NCBI GenBank assembly: GCA_024803745.1
Contig: JANJXV010000043.1
Span: 6,381,518 to 6,445,517 of the forward strand
DNA: 64,000 bases
Source of the DNA: Megascapheus bottae
Taxonomy: Eukaryota > Chordata > Mammalia > Rodentia > Geomyidae
Reading direction: 5' to 3'
Made by a program: the position numbers and the translations under genes
Notes under the pieces: model-generated
Databases searched by the model: none
Told to the model about the DNA's origin: nothing
What the model saw: only the letters and a program-made list of their open reading frames with translations
Shown here: piece by piece, positions 19,968-31,264 of the stretch
Layout: each line of letters opens with the position of its first letter
Numbering within the stretch: position 1 is the first letter of the stretch

Positions 19968-20890
19968 TAAGTATGCACACAATAAAACTGGCCTAGGGCT
20001 CATTTTAGACTATATATCTAAGACTGAGCAGAATAGCAAAAAGAAAAATAAACTAATAAGAACAAAAAATATAGGTTGTCCAACTTTTTTTCACAGGTGG
20101 GGGGAATGTTCTTTCTCCCAATATCAGATATAAAATCGCTTACTGGAGTCTCTGCTTTTGTGCTGTGATTGGCTGTCCTTGTAAGACAACCGGAATCAGG
20201 GTGGGGGCGTGGGGATGGGGAGGAGAGAATTTCTTAGTTCACAGGAGAAGCCCTCTGTGGTATTTGGGCCTACCATTGCTTTTCCATTCTGTAATCTACA
20301 TGTTACCTCATGGGAACAAAACAGTTTGGAGACTACCAGAAAGACAACAGGACAATTTAGTTAATGAAGAGATCTGATTATAGTTCACCTATGGAGATGT
20401 AAGAAACTTTACATGCGTTTCTGACTCCCTTTTCTGATTCCAGTCTTCTTGAAAACTGTAGCCGATCTTCTGAGGAGAAATTGGGGACAAGGGAAAGCTT
20501 TGGTGATAACCCAAAGACAGAACAGGGGTGCCCTGGAATATAAATTCATGACAAGAGTGAGGTAACAAGAAAACTGAGTAAGTACCAGGGAAACCCTTAG
20601 AATAATGAGATTGGAAAGGGCAGATGCCCACATCTGCCGGTGAGGTCCCAGGACTTCAAGGAACTTCTCATCCTTACTAAGCTTATGCTTTGCCAAGCTC
20701 TGATTTCCTTTCTTTCTCTCATTTTCTAGAGCCCAGAACATCTTTCCCCATAAAGTTCATTTCTGGAAAGTCTCTAGCTTTCCCCTACTCTTTCGCAAGA
20801 ATCAGCCTGTGGGTCAGCTTCTCTGTGTCCAATTATGCAATCATTAACCACCCACAAAAGATATATTGGACACCAGGTATTGATTAGACT
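19961..20890 (+). other. Worn copy of the OR-flank block
   Basis: 19961-20199 shows nothing. 20200-20890 is a diverged copy of 8340-9000 (ctcatgggaacaaaacagtttggagac, gaggtcccaggacttcaagg), so an old OR unit also existed here. No gene. Confidence 0.55.
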
Positions 20891-21035
20891 TTATTTTTCA
20901 GGTATGTTCACTAAATACTTTGCTGGCATATATGATTTAAGATGTATTGTTTGACCAGGCGGGGTTGCGGGGGGCAAAAAAAAGATGTATTGTTTGTTTC
21001 CACTTAGTGTCCATAAGAAAATCTGCCCCCAATGG

Positions 21036-21054
21036 TTTTCTTTCTTTCTTTCTT

Positions 21055-21138
<84 letters not shown>

Positions 21139-21322
21139 TGCCAGTCCTGGGCTTGAAGTCAGGACCTGAGCACTGTCCGTGGGCATTTTTCCTCAAGACT
21201 AGTGCTCTACCACATGAGCCACAGCCCCACTTGTGGCTTTTCTATACATGTGGTACAGAGGAATCAAACCCAGATCTTGTACATGCTAGATAAGCACTCT
21301 ACCACTAGGCCAAATGCCTAGC
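21036..21322 (-). mobile_element. (TTTC)n microsatellite and antisense SINE type A
   Basis: About 25 TTTC units (21036-21138), the complement of the tail of the antisense SINE at 21139-21322. Confidence 0.9.
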
Positions 21323-21357
21323 CCATTATTCATAAGGCTAGTACTTAGAGGAATTCT

Positions 21358-21360
<3 letters not shown>

Positions 21361-21414
<54 letters not shown>
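21361..21414 (+). repeat. (TG)n microsatellite
   Basis: About 27 TG units, followed by an antisense SINE remnant (21415-21625). Confidence 0.95.
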
Positions 21415-21416
<2 letters not shown>

Positions 21417-22635
21417 GGGCCTTGAAATCAGTGGCTGTGCCCTGTTCCTGAACTTTTGTGCTCTAGTATTCTATCTCTGGAACCTCAGCCTTTATTTCCA
21501 GATTCGGTGTACTTAATTAGGAACGAGTCTCACAGACTCCAGCTGGGGCTGGCTTTGACCCAGATTCTCAGATCTCAGCCTCCTGGGTAACTAAGATGGC
21601 AGATGTGGGCTGCTACACTCAACTTCAGTGACTTATTTTTGCAGTGAATTTTGGTGTTAACCAACATCCTTATGTTCCGTGGGCTTCCATTCCTGAAGTT
21701 GTTGCCAACACACTCTCTTATTGTTCTTCAACAGTTTTGAATGTCTTGTTTGTTTCTATTTGGTTTTGTCTAGATCTATATGTTAGGATTGTTATATGGT
21801 TGACAAGCTGGTCTGAGTTATCCTGGAAAAGGTGGCACTCAGGCTCATATCAATATCTTGCACTTGATAGAAAAAGTGGTCTACAAACTAAGCCAAGGCC
21901 CCTCCACCTTCTTCTTTTTCCAGGTAGAGTCTTATGCTTCTAGGCTAACTTTGAGTGACTATCCTCTAACTTTTGAGTATCTAGGATGATAGGGTTCTGT
22001 CACCATGCCTACCATGATCTTAACTTCTTATTACATAGCCGACATTTTCATTTGTTCTACAGTTAGATTGTCACAGGACCCAAATGATATCCACACAATG
22101 ATAAATAGTGACACAAGAAATCCCCCACAACCCACAAATGGACAGAATTTACCCATGTAAAGGAAACATGAAGGATATGGAAAAAGAAATCTTTACAATG
22201 GGCCTTCTTCACCCTCATTCTCTGATCATCCCAGCAACTTCTCAATTCCCTTCCTCTACCAGCCCACTGAATACAGAGCACATGCACATTCTCTTCTCTG
22301 TGCATAGAAGGTTTTTGAATCCACAGATATTAATAGGTAATTTCTAGAATAGCAATCTACCAGTATTTTATGCTTCTGAGACCACTAGCAATTACCACTT
22401 ATCAGAATGTAAATGTACACTATTGTTTATGTCATAAACTATGTGCATATTCTTCCAATTGGGTTTTAAATTGCCATTATAACATATGTTGTAAGTTAAT
22501 TATACTAATAACAATAAACTAATGTGAATAAGGAAAAAAAGAATGTTTTTAATCCATATGTGTGGGTTGTACAAAGGGGTTTTGCTTTGGTACTTCAACA
22601 GCTTTTATTGTACTCTGAAACCTCACGTGCGCATT
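21415..22635. other. SINE remnants and spacer
   Basis: 21415-21625 is an antisense SINE (ctcagatctcagcctcctgg). The rest, to 22635, has no gene or confident repeat; it includes another weak antisense SINE-like end near 21960-22010. Confidence 0.5.
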
Positions 22636-22639
22636 GTAG

Positions 22640-22674
22640 TGTGTGTGTGTGTGTGTGTGTGTGTCTGTGTGTGT

Positions 22675-22713
<39 letters not shown>

Positions 22714-22975
22714 GTGTGTATATGTTCACGAATGCTCATATGCACCAGTCCTGAAGCTTGAGCTCAGGACCTGGATACTGTCTCGGAGCTTTGTTACTCA
22801 AGGCTACAGCTCTAACACTAAGGCCACAGCTCCTCCCCTTCAGTCTGTTTTATGGTGGTGCTACAAACTGGAGATAAGAATCACACATACTTTTCTACTC
22901 CAGGACGTTTTGGAACTTCAAACCTCAGCTCTCAGCCTCCTGAGTAGCTAGGCATACAGACCACAGACACTAAGC
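22640..22975 (-). mobile_element. (GT)n microsatellite and antisense SINE
   Basis: GT run 22640-22712, then an antisense SINE at 22735-22975 ending ctcagcctcctgagtagctagg. Confidence 0.75.
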
Positions 22976-23059
22976 TCATTGTGGGTTGTTTTATTGGCAT
23001 AATATTGCTTTCTCCTCTTTTCTGTGTTGCTCATATGCTTTTTTTTCTCACTCCCTCAT

Positions 23060-23143
23060 CTTGAAAGAGGTCACCTGGAAAGCATTGTCTGGGAGGAACC
23101 ATCCACAGCCAGCCAGACTACATATTGCATTCTAGCCACACAG
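23060..23143 (+). promoter_or_regulatory. Candidate noncoding exon upstream of the 24454 OR
   Basis: Counterpart of 10541-10612: catccacagcc followed by ccacacag|gtaaca (GT at 23144). It lies about 1.3 kb before the acceptor at 24435-24436. Confidence 0.4.
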
Positions 23144-24004
23144 GTAACAGACTTACCGTGTTGTGTCGTGAAAACTGTTCTGTCCATCAACACTGCCTGG
23201 GTTTAAGACAATATGGCTGATGACAGCTAGGACCCCCACTTGTTAGGATGTTCCTAGCAAATCTTCAGATTTAGGAGACAGATGCTTGTTCCATGTTCTA
23301 TAAACCCCACAGGACTGTTTCATGAGGACCCCATTGCATTTCTCTATTCAGGCCTATTAGGTTGTGAATATTCGCACCACATACACAAGTGGTAAAATAA
23401 TTGTTGAAAGAACTTTCTGAGAGATGAGTTCCCGGGGAAGGAGAGGGAGGATGGATGGGGGGAGGAAAGGTGGGGAAAAGCACTACTAATGTTCAATGAA
23501 CAAGTAGGAAGCTAGAACCAGATAAACTTTGGGATGGGGAGAGCTGGGAGAGATGGGGAGAGCAAGGAAGGAGTGACTTTGATGAAAAGGCATTGTGCTC
23601 ACAAACTGATAGGGTGAAATGAAACCCCTTGGTACAACTACTTAAGGATAAGTTAAAAATATATTTAATAGTAAAAGAATAACTTTCTGAGGGATACTAA
23701 TTAATACAGCCGAATAAATCAATGTCCTTTATGTCACTTAGGAGATAGCTATATAGGCAAACAAATAGACAGATAGATAGGGATGATTTGAAATCTAAAA
23801 GTGGCTTCTACAAGAACTGTATTTATATAAAAAAATACTTCCATGACAAGTGTCACATCAGAAAATAAAGATTGTTGCCATTGTAAATAAATAATACATC
23901 ACTATTACACAGTTGATAGGATTAAAAATATGGAGGTTTTCAAAAGGGGCAAATGAAATCACTTTCCAATATTCTACAAGGTTGTAACAAAATCAATCTC
24001 TTTA
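23144..24004. other. OR upstream spacer
   Basis: Partly similar to 10614-11100 and 39340-39800 up to about 23640; the remainder is AT-rich with nothing recognised. Confidence 0.5.
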
Positions 24005-24235
24005 AATTTCAAAAGGAAATCAAAGAAAAGCACTGGTGATACACATGTCGTCCAAGCTACTCAAGAGACTGAAAACTGAAGACCATGGTTGAAAGCCACC
24101 CCAATCAAGAGAAGTCTGTGGGACTCTTACCTTCCATGAGCCACCAAAGAGCTGGAAGTGGATCTGAATTAGCAAAATGCCTTAAGCAAAATAAACTTAC
24201 GGGCATCACCCAGGCCCTGAGTTAAAAGCCTCAGA
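24005..24235 (+). mobile_element. SINE type B, diverged
   Basis: gtgatacacatgtcgtccaagctactcaagagact followed by an ID-like right half; tail near 24230. Confidence 0.65.
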
Positions 24236-24453
24236 AAAACCACCAGAAAATAAAGACATAAAACTCAAGGAATATAAAACAAAGTATATTTACTCAAATA
24301 CTATAATGTTAAAATGATTGGCTTTGCACAGCACTCCCGTGGGAAGCAATCAGAGAAAGAAAAAGGCTACCCTGAGTGGGCATGAGCACCTGAGCTAGCA
24401 GTGGATTTTGATTGAACTTTTGCTTTCTTGCCCCAGGGAGAACAGCCAGGGCT

Positions 24454-25400
24454 ATGACCGCACAAAACCACACAGGGGAATCACCATTCCTCCTCTTGGG
24501 CCTCTCAGACGACCCTCAACCTCAGTCCATGCTCTTTGGGCTCTTCCTGTCCATGTACCTGATCACCGTGCTCGGAAATCTGCTCATCATCCTGGCCGTC
24601 ACCTCTGACCCCCACCTCCACACCCCCATGTACTTCTTCCTCTCCAACCTGTCCTTTGTGGACATCTGTTTTACTATTACTACCATCCCCAAGAATCTGG
24701 TGAACATCCAGACCCAGAGGAAAGACATCTCCTACCCAGAGTGCCTCACTCAGGGGTATTTCTTTCTGGTTTTTCCTCGAATGGATAATTTTCTATTGAC
24801 CGTGATGGCTTATGACAGCTTTGTGGCCATCTGTCACCCACTGAACTACCCAGTTATCGTGAATGCTCATTTCTGTGGCCTCCTGGTCCTCGTGTCTTGG
24901 CTTCTCATTTTCTGCATCTCACTAATCCATGTTTTACTGATGAGGAAATTAACCTCTCCCCAGGAACCACCATCCACCATTTCTTCTGTGAACTAGCTCA
25001 GGTTCTCCAGGTGGCCAGCTATGACACCCTCGTCAATGACATTTCTATGTATGTGGCTACTGTGCTGTTCTGTGTGTTTCCTGCCTTAGGAATCTTCTTC
25101 TCTTACCGTCAGATCCTCTCCTCTTTAATGAAGATGTCCAACATGGCTAGCAAGCACAAAGCCTTCTCCACCTGTGGCTCTCACCTCTGTGTGGTCTCCT
25201 TGTTCTACGGGACAGGACTTGGGGTGTACCTCAGCTCTGCAGTGTCCTCCTCTGCCCACAGAAGCAAGATGGCTTCAATGATGTACACAGTGGTCACTCC
25301 CATGCTAAACCCCTTCATCTACAGCCTGAGGAACCAGGACGTGATGGGGGCTCTGGGGAGACTGCCAGGCAGAATAGTCTCCTGTCTTGATGGATTGTGA
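24454..25400 (+). pseudogene. Olfactory receptor pseudogene, OR7-like, single frameshift
   Basis: Full-length relative of the receptor at 4348. The frame is open from ATG 24454 through TM4, then one base is lost near 24953-24956 (aacctctcccc against aactttctcccc in the intact paralog). The rest, from ECL2 to the tail, is open in another frame and ends at the homologous stop at 25398-25400. The G-protein coupling motif reads MAYDSF: AGC at 24817-24819 encodes Ser where functional ORs have Arg. Apart from these two lesions all landmarks (NHT glycosylation site, [25 protein letters not shown]) are kept, so inactivation is recent. Confidence 0.92.
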
Positions 25401-26779
25401 ACCACATAACAAAGTATTCCATTGGAAGAGAGAAGACAAATCAGCTTAATTTCAGCATGGTCAAAATTTTTCCTACATTTTAGGACTCAGTATATATTTT
25501 CGATCTAAAAAAGAGATATTAAGTCATGTCTACTCTGCAAAGCCCTATGGCTTTGTTTGTCAATGTGTGGCCATGTCTTACAAAGAATTCTACATGCTAA
25601 CTTTTTAAAATCTTTTTTCTTTTCAATGTGAATTGTCCTTAATATACCCATTCAGGCATATTAAGACATTTCTAAATTAAACATAGAAAGCACTTATCAC
25701 AATCCAAACTTACACAGTATCCCCCTAATTTATGCTCTTCAATGTCAATTCTTCCTCTCAACATTCTGAACAACTTCTTATCCTCCTCCTCCTCCTCCTC
25801 TTTTTCCTTCTCCTTCTCCTCCTCCTCCTCCTTCTCTTACTCCTTCTTCTGTGATAGCCCTGGAACTTGAATTCAGCCCCTGGGTGCTCTCCATTAGCAT
25901 AGTTGGTCAGGGTATCCCTCTACCATTTGAGACACATCTACACAATCCCCTTTTGGGGAAGCTATTCAGAGATGGAACTCTCATAGTCTTTTGTCTCTGC
26001 TGCCTTTAAACCACTATCCTCAGATCTCAGCCTCACACCCTCACAGCTGGGATTACAGATATCAGTCTCTGCCACCTGGCAAGATGAATTTTATTTTGGA
26101 CTTCGCAGAACCGGAAGAAACACATACAAGAATCCAAGGAGAATTCCTACACTTTCTGAACAGCAATTATGGCCATACATATGAGATTTTAAGTCAAGAG
26201 TTTTATTTTTTTCTTTGTTTTTTTTTTTACTAATTTCTCTTTCCCACTCAGGTATAAACTTGTTTCCATGGTAACTGTATAGGTGACATCCATGCCAACA
26301 GTGTCTGAGGATGCCTGTTTCTTCTCAGCCTCACCAGAACTAGTTGTAGATTTCCTTCATGATTGATATAACACAAAATCACAGTGTTTTATTGATTTGC
26401 TCACCGTGTGTAGCTAAAGAGGTTCAATATTTCTTCATGGATTTCATCATAGCCAGTTTTACCTCTCTTAAAGACTGTGTTAACAATCCTTTACTTCACT
26501 GTAAAGTCAATTTAATTGTGAATACTTAATATTTGGTGTGGAATATCTGAGAGGCTTTCCTTCTCTCCTGGGACTGGGGCTCTTTGAAAGTGAATATCCA
26601 CAAAGCACTTCTCTCATTCTCATCAGCATTTCCTGTGCTCTGAATAAAGTTTCAATCTATTGAAATCCCTTTTGTCAATTTTTCCTCCTATTTAATAAAG
26701 TATTACAAAACTTCCCAAAAAGTACTAGTCTCGGGAATATCTCTCCTTACATTCTCTATGATTTCCTGTTTAAATTGAG
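25401..26779 (+). other. OR 3' flank with pyrimidine tract and antisense SINE
   Basis: Parallel to 5296-6170 and 41175-42300. The (CTC/TTC)n tract is at 25778-25855 and an antisense SINE remnant at 25856-26085. 26090-26779 is noncoding and matches 41920-42300 and 42590-42890. Confidence 0.65.
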
Positions 26780-27110
26780 CTTCAGGTCTTACAGGCTGAG
26801 ATGTGAGGATGGCTCTTCAAAACCAGGTTGGGCAGGAAAGTCTGTGACACTCTTATCTCTACCCATAAAACTGCTGGAAGTAAATGGGGCAACCTGTGCT
26901 TACACCTGAATTCTGGCTACTCGGGAGCCAGACATCTGAGGATCACAGGTCAAACCCAGCCTGGACATGGAAGTCCATCAGACTCTTACCTCCAATTAAC
27001 CACCAGAAAACTAAAAGTTGTGCTGTGGCTCAAACAAGGAGAGTGTTAGCGTTCAGAATTCAGAGATAGCGCCCAGACTTATAGTTCAAGGCCCACAACA
27101 GTGAGGGGGG
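26780..27110 (+). mobile_element. Two SINE type B fragments in tandem
   Basis: About 26795-26880 and 26881-27105; both show gaggctgagat-like and caattaaccaccagaaaac motifs. The same pair is at 42890-43190 and 55190-55495. Confidence 0.65.
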
Positions 27111-27319
27111 GGAGGTGAGCCCTCACTTGTAAGGGAACAACAAACAATGAGAAACCTGGAAGGTCCAAAGATCTAGATTAGACAGGAGCTTGCATTCACC
27201 CCTGTCACTCAGCAGAGCAATCCATCAAGAGAAAGAAAAAGCTGCATCCAAATTTGAAAAACAAATCTCAGAATGTCACTGTGTGTATAGGATGTGACCT
27301 CCACTAAAGGAACACCAAA

Positions 27320-27653
27320 AATCAGTTCTGATGCCACTAACTCAAGCCTGAACCCCCAGCTACTCCACAGGCTGAGATCTGAGGATGGAAGCTCACAGTC
27401 ATCCTGGGCGGGAAGTCCTCCAAGACCTTATTTGCAGTTAAATAGGAACAGGTGAGAAGTAGAGTCATGGTAAAAGTGGCACCAACCTTGAGCACAAAAG
27501 GTTGGAGAGAATTCCAAACCCTGAATTCCAGGCCAGGAACCAACACCCCCCCCCCCCCCACACACACACACGCATACACAATATCCGTCTTTCAATAGGA
27601 TCATAAGGTGACCATATGTTCCTGTTTTATTTGGGGGTATTCATTTCTTTTCC

Positions 27654-27702
<49 letters not shown>
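27320..27702 (+). mobile_element. SINE type B with poly-C/(CA)n and (GT)n repeats
   Basis: SINE body 27320-27540, C14-CA run 27546-27572, GT run 27655-27702. Same position in the unit as 6375-6745. Confidence 0.75.
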
Positions 27703-27703
<1 letters not shown>

Positions 27704-27704
27704 G

Positions 27705-28190
27705 CTCTTGGAGCTTGAACTCAGAGCCTGGGCATTGTCCCTGACTTTTTTTGCTCAAGGAAACTGCTCTACTACTCGAGCCACAGCTCCATTCTGGCTT
27801 TTAATGGTTCGTAGACGATAAGACTCTCACAAACTTTTCTACCACAGCTGGATTCGGACTCTAAATCCACACATCACAGCCCCCTAATTAACAAGGACTA
27901 TAGGCCTAAGGCAGTAGCACCCAACTAATATTGTTTGCTTTTTTCTTTTTCCTTTTGCTTTTATGTCACTCATTGTACTTGAACTCTGGGCCTGGGTGCT
28001 GTCCCTGAGCTCTTCAGCTCAAGACTACTACCCTACTACTTGAGCCACAGCCCCACTTCCAGTTTTCTGGTGGCAAATTGGAGATAAGAGTCTTAAGGAC
28101 TTTAGTGCCCAGACTGGCTTTGCACCGAGGTCCTCAGATCTCAGCCTCCTGAGTAGCTAGGATTACAGGAGTGAGACATCATGCCCGGTG
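27705..28190 (-). mobile_element. Two antisense SINEs
   Basis: 27705-27935 and 27955-28190, equivalent to the SINEs at 6735-7765 but without the L1. Confidence 0.75.
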
Positions 28191-28232
28191 GTGTTTTCTA
28201 AGCTGACTTCATAGAAATCCATCATTTGGGTG

Positions 28233-30028
28233 GAAGGAAGATGGCAAGGAGACAATAGGGAGGCTGCCTATCTCTCTCACACAAAAAGAGAGAAACAGGG
28301 AGTCTCACGAGCCAATTATCTTAACAAATCCACAACAAACTCAAAAAGCAACGGAGAAGAACTCAAACCAGAAAAGAAATCCAGATAAAGCTCACATCCA
28401 TCTTTCTCAAAGAATTCAGAACGCGAGGACCCCTCCCCCACCCCTTGCCGCCAACGGCGGCGGCGGGCGCGGGGCCGGGCAGCCCAGAACCGCAGAAAAC
28501 AGCATAGGACTGGGCCAGCGATCCACAGAAGCAGCAGAACCCAGATGCGGAACCAGAACACCAAGCAGCAAAACCCAGACACAGAACACAAGCTGCGGAG
28601 GAGACTGGAGGGGAATGAAAGACTCCCCACCACCGTGGAACACCCACAGACAGACGCAGAGGCGTGAGTAGCACAGTGCATCCCAAAACACATAGGGAAA
28701 GCAGAGCGGTGCCAAGCAATAGAACTTAACTCAGACCCCTCCACCCCGCCCGAGAAAGACTGGCAGGAGCAGGGGGGCAAGGAATTTAGAATCCTGTCCC
28801 TTCCCTCAACAGCCCCCTCCCTCAGGCCATTGACTGGAGATTGACAGGCAGGCTACCTAAGACCCAGCACCCGCCAAGGGAGGCGGAGCTGTCCCAACTC
28901 CCACCTGCCCAAGGGGCTCAACTCCCAGCCCTCTCACTGGAGACTGACAGGTGGGCGGACCCTAAGACTCAGCACCACACCTGGGGAGGTGGAGCTGGCC
29001 CAGCTCCCACCTGCCCACCAGGCTGCTCTCCCAGGCCACTGGATCTGGAGAGGGGAGGGCGCTGGGACCCTCCCTTACAACAGCGGGTAGGGTGTGCGGG
29101 AAAATAGGAGCCAGCATCTGCTCCCCCTCAATTCTTGAGTGGGGCATCCTTCAGCTGGGAATCCTGAGCAAGACAGCACCGAGGGGCTCCCCACAGTCAC
29201 AGACTCTCTGACAAAGCAGTGGAAACACAGCAGGGATCTGAAGGGCCAACCAGGAGCCAAGCTGACCTTCTGAGAATCAAAAAGGCATGGCTCTGCTCCT
29301 GGAGCCCATGTCCTCAGCTGGGCCCCACCACTGGGAACAGAGCAGTCTCCTGCTGGTCCGACTGAGAGCCCCTGGAAACTTTCAAACCCCAGACCCTTGG
29401 CTGGGGGCCACCCCTGGAAGCAACACAGGAAAAAGTCTGCCCAACATGCTCAGACTGAAGCGCGCAGATCCACCCCATGGTCCACTGTGAGGCCACTGGT
29501 TGGGCTAAGATATAGTTGTGCAACAAACATAAGTTTTATTCTAATATTTTTCAAACTTTGCACTCAAATACGCTACCTACTTACCAACTTAGGTCAGGTA
29601 TCCTTACGGTATACCTTTTCTTCATTACGATAATATTCTTACACTCCTATGTTAATCCTCTTGTACCTCCCCTGACCTCTCTCATTCTATTTTTCTATCT
29701 CTGGTCCTCTGTTCGTCTTTCAACCCTTATAATACATGGATCTACACTTCATGGCTAATGAGAAATACTGTATATGTAAGTGCTTAATTAGTGTCAAGGC
29801 TCAGAGGGACTTAAAGACAATAGAGATTGGATTGAGAGGCTTATTGTTTTGGGTATAAATCGCTTATCAGTGGATGTATCAGACTGGTCTGTAAGTGCAT
29901 AAAAAGAAAGAGTAATAACACCAATCAAAAATTGTGAGCATCTAGTGTCTGCCAGCTACAGAGGTCTAGGTTGGTTATATCTGAAAAACTATAATCGTGT
30001 TTAGAATTAATCTTGCTCCCAGTTTCAA
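28233..30028 (+). mobile_element. L1 5' UTR (full-length 5' end)
   Basis: GC-rich and CpG-containing at the start, beginning ggaaggaagatggcaagg. The same 5' end is present, inverted, at 57457-59214. It contains two tandem imperfect units of about 105-110 bp (about 28832-28938 and 28941-29048; the motif gcaggagctg-like and actcccacctgcccac recurs), also present in the second copy. This region is expected to carry the L1 pol II promoter. Confidence 0.85.
28316..28693 (-). CDS. Antisense ORF in the L1 5' UTR (ORF0-like candidate)
   Basis: 125 codons from an ATG at 28693 to TAA at 28316-28318, antisense to L1. The homologous ORF in the other L1 5' UTR (58685-59119, 144 codons) starts at the equivalent ATG and ends at the equivalent stop. 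Their N-termini (MCFGMHCATHASASVCG and MCLAMCCITQASASICG) and C-termini (GSSRSEFFEK...CELYLDFFSGL...PLLFEF) align in the same frame; the middle, Cys/Leu-rich, differs by indels that change and then restore frame. Primate L1 has an antisense ORF0 in its 5' UTR. By-chance conservation in GC-rich DNA is possible. Confidence 0.4.
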   Translation of the reverse strand: MCFGMHCATHASASVCGCSTVVGSLSFPSSLLRSLCSVSGFCCLVFWFRIWVLLLLWIAGPVLCCFLRFWAARPRARRRRWRQGVGEGSSRSEFFEKDGCELYLDFFSGLSSSPLLFEFVVDLLR

Positions 30029-31216
30029 ATGGGCAGAACAAGAAACTCAAGAAAAATGTCAAATCAAGAAACAACATGCCCCACCAAATGTAAACAAACA
30101 ATGGAACAGTCACTGGCAAACCTAGAGGAGAGGCTTCCAAGTGCTATACAAATGCAATTGATAAACATCATTAATGAAAAATGTGAAAATATAAAGAAAG
30201 AGATAAGGGAGGAAGCCATAGCTAAACAAGAGGAAACCATAAACAAGGTTATAAGTGAAAAAGAAAAAGCCATAAAAGAGGCCATAATAAAGGTTTTTCA
30301 AAGAAAGATGGATGAATTCATAGAATCCATTAATAAAAACGTGACTGAACTCCAGCAAATGTCCAAAGAATGTACAGCTATTGAGCAAACCACTCAAATG
30401 GAAATCAAGGAGCTAAAGAAATCCATACATGATCTAAAAGGAGAGATGCAGGGCATCAAAAATGAGCAATTAGAAGCAAGGGAGATGAAAAATAAAGTAG
30501 ATAGCTTTGATAGCAGGTTAGACAATGCAGAGGAGAGAATTTCCGGGGCTGAAGATAATTTAGTTATTATAGAGAAAGAACAGGAAACGACTCAATCCAA
30601 ATCTAGGAAATATGAGAGAGCACTTCAGGAGGTCCAAGATACAATTAGGAAGCCTAATTTAAGGCTAATTGGTATTGAGGAGGGTCTGGAGAAAGAGGTC
30701 AATGGTATTGGAAACATACTTCAGGGAATCATCTCAGAGAATTCCCCAAATATCCAGAAGGGCAAGCCCATCCAGATACAAGAAGCTTTTAGAAACCCAA
30801 ACAGACGTGACGAGAAAAGAATATCCCACCACCACATCGTAATCCTAACTGGATCAATAGAAACCAAATAAAGGATCCTAAAGGCAGCCAGGGAAAAGGG
30901 ATCAATAACCTATAGAGGCAAACCAATCACAATAACCCCAGATTTCTCAGCAGAGACGATGCAAGCAAGAAGTGACTGGAAGCATATATATCATGCCCTT
31001 TACTCAAATAACTACCAACCAAGAATACTGTACCCAGCTAAGCTTTCATTCATAACTGAGGGAACAATAAAAACATTCCATTCCAGGGAAAAGCTGCAAC
31101 AATATGTAGCAACAAAACCAACACTACAGAGAATTCTCAAAGAAGTTCTATATGTAGAAAACCAAAATAAATGCAATATAGGGAAAGAAATGGCACCTAA
31201 ACAGCATACCATCTAA
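30029..31216 (+). pseudogene. L1 ORF1 (nucleic-acid chaperone), one nonsense codon
   Basis: 395-codon frame from ATG 30029 to 31216, broken by a single TAA at 30869-30871. It begins MGRTRNSRKMSNQ, then a long Lys/Glu-rich coiled coil (roughly residues 40-190, with repeats such as EAIAKQEETINKVISEKE), the RRM-like region (NLRLIGIEEG...), and a C-terminal domain with YPAKLSF and YVATKPTLQRILKEVL. L1 ORF1p trimerises through the coiled coil and binds L1 RNA. The remaining frame is open after the stop, so inactivation is by one substitution. Confidence 0.9.
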
Positions 31217-31264
31217 CGACCACAAGAACTGCCAAGACACAGGCCCTAATAAAAGCTTTTAATA

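Noticed and set aside
20891..21196. Lys-Glu-Arg or Phe-Leu-Ser repeat ORFs
   Set aside because: Translation of the (TTTC)n microsatellite and adjoining SINE.
28841..29633. Sense-strand ORFs in the L1 5' UTR
   Set aside because: GC-rich 5' UTR gives several short frames; unlike the antisense ORF, no matching frame was found in the second copy.
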